A DNA stretch of 10,591 nt from CAXFCD01 sp964001155 (GTDB lineage Bacteria > Fidelibacterota > Marinisomatia > Marinisomatales > UBA1611): contig CAXFCD010000025.1 in assembly GCA_964001155.1 (NCBI GenBank), positions 1 through 10,591 of the forward strand, given 5' to 3'. The position numbers and the translations under genes were made by a program. Of this stretch, positions 7,094-10,591 are shown piece by piece (the stretch's first letter is position 1; each line of letters opens with the position of its first letter). The notes below the pieces were generated by a model. It was not told the origin of the DNA and did no database searches. It saw only the letters and a list, made by a program, of their open reading frames with translations.

Positions 7094-9910
7094 ATGTTTG
7101 AATCTTTCGTTAATCGCCATATCGGACCCCGGGAAAACCATATCCAAGAGATGTTAAATCAATTGGGGTTTTCTTCTCTAGAAGAATTATCCAACTCTGT
7201 TGTTCCGAAAAATATTTTAATTCAAGATGAATTGGATTTGCCGCCAAAAAAATCTGAAGCGGACACCATTAAACGCCTTCAGGAATTGGCAGGGAAAAAT
7301 TCTGTCTTTCGTTCATTTATTGGGATGGGATATTACGGGACTGTTGTCCCCGGTGTCATTAAGCGCAACATTTTAGAAAATCCCGGTTGGTACACCCAAT
7401 ACACGCCGTATCAAGCTGAAATCAGTCAAGGTCGTTTGGAAGCATTACTGAATTTCCAAACCATGGTTTCAAATCTAACAGGACTCCCTTTAGCCAATGC
7501 ATCTTTGTTGGATGAAGGTACAGCAGCAGCAGAAGCCATGGTGATGTTTTATAATGCTACACGAGATCCAAATAAGAATACATTCCTGGTTTCAAACACA
7601 TGTCATCCCCAAACCATTGATGTTTTAAAAACACGGTCTGAACCGTTGGGAATTCAACTTGAAATCAAATCTCATAATGAATTCGATATTATTGAATCTG
7701 TATTTGGTGCGTTGGTTCAATATCCTGATACAGAAGGATCTATAACAGATTTTTCAGCATTGTGCAATTCTGCACATGAAAATAAATCCTTTATTTGTAT
7801 GACCACAGATTTATTGGCATTGACCCTTCTGAAAACACCGGGAGAAATGGGTGCCGATGTGGCAGTGGGGAATTCGCAACGGTTTGGTGTTCCCATGGGA
7901 TATGGCGGACCCCATGCAGCCTTTTTTGCAACAACAGATGAATTCAAACGGAAAATTCCCGGACGTATAATCGGTGTATCCCAAGATGTCTATGGAAACT
8001 CAGCATTACGAATGGCGCTCCAAACTCGAGAACAACATATTCGACGTGAAAAAGCCACATCCAACATTTGTACAGCGCAAGTGCTGTTGGCAATCATGTC
8101 CGGAATGTATGCCGTCTACCATGGCCCAAATGGGCTCAAAGCAATTGCTGAACGCGTGAATCAACTGGCAGCAACATTTGCAGGGTCGTTAGAAGCAGCG
8201 GGATTTGAATTTGTCCATGACTATTTCTTTGATACAGTCAAATTCAAAGCGGAACACGGTTGGCAAGAAAAAGCTGAATTACAGGAATTTAATCTACGGG
8301 ATTACGGTGATGGATTTGTGGGCGTCTCAATTGATGAAACAACAACAGAAGCACATTTGGATAACCTTTTATTGGTGTTTGATGCACCTAAAAAAGATGA
8401 CATCGGTTCAACTATTCCGGATGAATTAGTCAGAACAACATCATATTTAGAGCATCCTGTCTTTCATACATATCGATCTGAGACTGAAATGATGCGGTAT
8501 ATCCATCGCTTAGAAGTGAAAGATTTATCTTTGAACACAAGTATGATTCCCTTGGGGTCTTGTACTATGAAACTCAATGCCACCACAGAGATGGAAGCTG
8601 TCACATGGCATGAGTTTGGCAATATTCACCCCTTCGCACCTGATGATCAAACAGTGGGCTACCGGGAACTCATTTCTGAATTGGGCGATTATTTGGTCAA
8701 ATCCACCGGGTTTGATGATATTTCTATGCAACCCAATTCCGGTGCCCAAGGCGAATATGCCGGGCTGTTGGTCATTCGTGCGTTTCATCGAGCCAATGGC
8801 GATCACCATAGAAATGTTTGTTTAATCCCCGCTTCTGCTCATGGGACAAACCCAGCATCGGCCGTATTAGCCGGGATGAAAGTGGTAGTGGTTGCCTGCG
8901 ATAAACATGGTAACATTTCTAAAGATGATTTAAAAGAAAAAGCTGAACAACATAGCGAAAATTTGGCAGCGATTATGGTGACCTATCCATCAACCCACGG
9001 TGTATTCGAACACACCATTCGAGACATTTGTGATATAGTTCATTCACATGGCGGACAAGTGTATTTGGACGGTGCCAATTTGAATGCCATGGTTGGTTTA
9101 TGTCAGCCCGGTGAATTTGGTGGCGATGTCATGCATATTAACCTCCATAAAACATTTTGCATTCCACATGGCGGCGGCGGACCGGGAATGGGTCCCATCG
9201 TTTGTAAAGAACATTTAGCGCCGTTTTTGCCAGGTCATTCTCAACTTAAAACAGGTGGCAATCAAGCCATCCATGCCGTGTCTTCAGCGCCTTACGGCAG
9301 CAGCAGTATTTTGCCAATCTCCTGGGCATACATGACGATGATGGGTGGAGATGGTCTAAAAAAAGCAACGCAAGTTGCCATCTTGAATGCGAATTATATG
9401 GCAAAGAAATTGGAGAGTCATTTCCCAGTTTTGTACAAAGGAATCAGCAATTATAATGCCCATGAATTCATTATTGATTTAAGAGACCTCCGGAAGGAAT
9501 CAGGCATTTCAGATGAAGATGTTGCCAAGCGACTCATGGATTATGGATTTCATGCGCCTACCATGTCTTTCCCTGTGCCGGGGACGCTCATGATAGAGCC
9601 AACTGAAAGTGAATCCAAAGAAGAATTGGACCGGTTTTGTAATGCCATGATTTCTATCAAAAATGAAATTCAACAAGTGATTGATGGCACGGTTGATAAA
9701 AATGATAATCCGCTGAAGAATGCGCCACACTCGGCTGAACGAGCCATCACAAGTGAATGGGAACATGGGTATTCCAGAGAAGAAGCGGTTTATCCTGCGT
9801 CCTGGTTGAAAGATTATAAATATTGGCCGACAGTCGGTCGTGTGGATAATGCATATGGCGATCGGAATCTTATTTGTTCTTGTCCGCCCTTAGAAGAATA
9901 CGAAGATTAG
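7094..9910 (+). CDS. gcvP: Glycine dehydrogenase (decarboxylating), P-protein of the glycine cleavage system, single-chain form
   Basis: GcvP is the pyridoxal-phosphate enzyme that decarboxylates glycine and loads the aminomethyl group onto the lipoyl arm of GcvH. The 938-residue product aligns end to end with the homodimeric single-chain type (E. coli is about 957), so both halves found as separate subunits elsewhere are fused here. The N-terminal half shows FVNRHIGPRE (5-14), ENPGWYTQYTPYQ, SQGRLEALLNFQ, LLDEGTAAAEAM and RFGVPMGYGGPHAAFF. The C-terminal half has SMIPLGSCTMKLN, SAHGTNPASA and HINLHKTFCIPHGGGGPGMG, with the PLP-binding lysine at K686. It ends in the conserved YGDRNLICSCPP tail. 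ATG 7094 places RHIGP where the family expects it, although no Shine-Dalgarno precedes it. No gcvT, gcvH or glycine riboswitch is visible around it, so the partner proteins must be encoded elsewhere. Confidence 0.98.
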   Translation: MFESFVNRHIGPRENHIQEMLNQLGFSSLEELSNSVVPKNILIQDELDLPPKKSEADTIKRLQELAGKNSVFRSFIGMGYYGTVVPGVIKRNILENPGWYTQYTPYQAEISQGRLEALLNFQTMVSNLTGLPLANASLLDEGTAAAEAMVMFYNATRDPNKNTFLVSNTCHPQTIDVLKTRSEPLGIQLEIKSHNEFDIIESVFGALVQYPDTEGSITDFSALCNSAHENKSFICMTTDLLALTLLKTPGEMGADVAVGNSQRFGVPMGYGGPHAAFFATTDEFKRKIPGRIIGVSQDVYGNSALRMALQTREQHIRREKATSNICTAQVLLAIMSGMYAVYHGPNGLKAIAERVNQLAATFAGSLEAAGFEFVHDYFFDTVKFKAEHGWQEKAELQEFNLRDYGDGFVGVSIDETTTEAHLDNLLLVFDAPKKDDIGSTIPDELVRTTSYLEHPVFHTYRSETEMMRYIHRLEVKDLSLNTSMIPLGSCTMKLNATTEMEAVTWHEFGNIHPFAPDDQTVGYRELISELGDYLVKSTGFDDISMQPNSGAQGEYAGLLVIRAFHRANGDHHRNVCLIPASAHGTNPASAVLAGMKVVVVACDKHGNISKDDLKEKAEQHSENLAAIMVTYPSTHGVFEHTIRDICDIVHSHGGQVYLDGANLNAMVGLCQPGEFGGDVMHINLHKTFCIPHGGGGPGMGPIVCKEHLAPFLPGHSQLKTGGNQAIHAVSSAPYGSSSILPISWAYMTMMGGDGLKKATQVAILNANYMAKKLESHFPVLYKGISNYNAHEFIIDLRDLRKESGISDEDVAKRLMDYGFHAPTMSFPVPGTLMIEPTESESKEELDRFCNAMISIKNEIQQVIDGTVDKNDNPLKNAPHSAERAITSEWEHGYSREEAVYPASWLKDYKYWPTVGRVDNAYGDRNLICSCPPLEEYED

Positions 9911-10386
9911 CATATTTGCTATTTCTACTTTTGACACTGATTATATTTTACTAAAAACAGATTATGCGTTTGCAGACAGCATCAAGATATGGACCAATAT
10001 AAATATGTTTTTCAAAATATAATATTGGACACTTATTTAACCTTAAATGATAAAATATTGAGGGCTTTACTTTTACTATAAATTCTAGAGTGATTTAATT
10101 ATCCTTTCTTTTTTAAAATTTTTATTCAAAATCGATTTAGGAGCAATATTAAAAATGAATTATTACAACTTTAGTGCTATTTTCTATTTGAATAAACTAC
10201 TTTAGAATTGAATCCGATCTATTTAGTCAATACGCCTGAAACTAATAAGCTAACAATTCATAATTTTTATATTACTTACCTAGGTTCTAAAACCAAATAA
10301 ATAGTAAGGATGTAATCAATGTGGCATATTGACAGCTATTTTTGCTATATTTACATTTAAAAATCAAATTATATTTTGGGATACAT
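9911..10386 (+). other. AT-rich intergenic stretch without a convincing gene
   Basis: This interval of about 475 nt between gcvP and the lipoprotein gene is much richer in A+T than the flanking genes; a 120-nt sample at 9961-10080 has 32 G/C. No tRNA, riboswitch or long reading frame was recognised. It contains an imperfect inverted repeat, with CCAATAT at 9994-10000 and ATATTGG at 10022-10028. It lacks a T-run, so it is a poor terminator candidate. A 16-codon frame at 10155-10205 has AGGAG at 10139-10143, 11 nt upstream, but is too short to call. The promoter for the next gene lies at its right end. No clear gcvP terminator was found. Confidence 0.6.
10329..10357 (+). promoter_or_regulatory. 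Probable sigma-70 type promoter of the lipoprotein gene
   Basis: TTGACA at 10329-10334 is a perfect -35 consensus. A 17-nt spacer leads to TACATT at 10352-10357, a 4-of-6 match to the -10 consensus. Transcription would start near 10364, giving a leader of about 23 nt before ATG 10387. A weak GGGA element sits about 5 nt before the start codon. The surrounding DNA is AT-rich, so a chance match to the -10 box is easy, but the exact -35 and ideal spacing favour a real promoter. Confidence 0.5.
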
Positions 10387-10591
10387 ATGAAGAAGAGTTG
10401 GATAATATTACTTATACTAACTGTATTGGTAAGTTGTGCAAATAATAAAAAAGATACCGAACCTAAAAGTGGCGAGGACGGCAAAATCGAGAAGTTAGCA
10501 GAAGAGGAAGCGGCTGAAGCTAAAAGGTTAGCAGAAGAGGAAGCAGCTGAAGCTAAAAGGTTAGCAGAAGAGGAAGCAGCTGAAGCTAAAA
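10387..10591 (+). CDS. Lipoprotein with tandem 11-residue charged repeats, N-terminal part, cut by window edge
   Basis: The first 68 codons are visible. The protein begins MKKSWIILLILTVLVSC, a short lipoprotein signal peptide with a lipobox (L14-V-S-C17) and lipidation expected at Cys17. There is no Asp directly after the Cys. A polar linker (ANNKKDTEPKSGEDGKIEK) follows, then perfect 11-residue repeats LAEEEAAEAKR from residue 37 on. Two full units and most of a third are seen before the edge. The repeats are strongly helical and alternate acidic and basic residues, as in periplasm-spanning rods such as the middle region of TolA. An envelope-anchored helical stalk is inferred, and what the C-terminus does is unknown. 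It probably has its own promoter at 10329-10357. Total length and repeat number cannot be known here. Confidence 0.8.
   Translation, partial: MKKSWIILLILTVLVSCANNKKDTEPKSGEDGKIEKLAEEEAAEAKRLAEEEAAEAKRLAEEEAAEAK
10495..10591 (+). repeat. Tandem 33-nt repeat array inside the lipoprotein gene
   Basis: Units begin at 10495, 10528 and 10561, and the last is cut by the window edge after 31 nt. They differ at one visible base (GCG versus GCA in the sixth codon). Near-identity at the nucleotide level, including synonymous sites, indicates recent expansion or homogenisation. The 33-nt unit keeps the reading frame, so copy-number change would lengthen or shorten the helix in 11-residue steps. Confidence 0.95.

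Noticed and set aside
8525..8809. Minus-strand open frame of 94 codons inside gcvP
   Set aside because: It is antisense to the conserved PLP-domain coding region, with no ribosome binding site or recognisable protein features.
10155..10205. 16-codon frame with an AGGAG upstream in the AT-rich gap
   Set aside because: The spacing is long at 11 nt, the peptide is very short, and the composition matches the non-coding surroundings.
10495..10591. CRISPR array or mobile-element repeat
   Set aside because: The units are directly adjacent without spacers and keep one reading frame, so they are protein-coding tandem repeats.

Overview
The window looks like ordinary chromosomal backbone from a free-living bacterium with moderately low GC and probably a Gram-negative envelope. 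Three signs point loosely toward the Fibrobacteres-Chlorobi-Bacteroidetes (FCB) superphylum or a relative such as Marinimicrobia: a lipoprotein signal peptide, near-absence of Shine-Dalgarno sequences, and the style of the YbeY and 7TM-HD proteins. This placement is inference only. No phage, insertion sequence, CRISPR array, tRNA or defence gene was seen.

From about 7000 leftwards, everything lies on the minus strand. In transcription order it is: a 67-residue unknown protein (6967-6764), a hairpin plus T-run (about 6597-6570), a coiled-coil zinc-ribbon protein (6555-5845), the RNase P RNA gene rnpB (about 5830-5446), recJ (5432-3723), an acyl-CoA dehydrogenase (3672-2518), a 7TM-HD phosphodiesterase of the PgpH family (2518-197), and the start of ybeY (200-1, cut by the window edge). 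From the zinc-ribbon gene on, gaps are only about 12-50 nt. The dehydrogenase/pgpH and pgpH/ybeY pairs overlap by 1 and 4 nt. This is best read as one operon with a structural RNA inside it. It mixes RNA processing (RNase P, YbeY), DNA repair (RecJ), cyclic-dinucleotide turnover (PgpH) and acyl-CoA oxidation.

On the plus strand, the divergent gene 7094-9910 encodes a full-length one-chain glycine dehydrogenase (GcvP), with no gcvT or gcvH beside it in the window. An AT-rich stretch of about 475 nt without a convincing gene follows. A promoter with a perfect TTGACA -35 box (10329-10357) then leads into a lipoprotein gene starting at 10387. This last gene runs off the right edge inside a tandem array of near-identical 33-nt units encoding an 11-residue charged helical repeat.

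I found no clear new multi-gene system. The points most worth a second look are the lipoprotein repeat array, the terminator-like hairpin overlapping a possible promoter ahead of the rnpB operon, rnpB placed directly against recJ with no ribosome binding site, an Asp-to-Glu change at a likely metal-ligand position of PgpH, and a possible frameshift at the end of the 67-residue gene.
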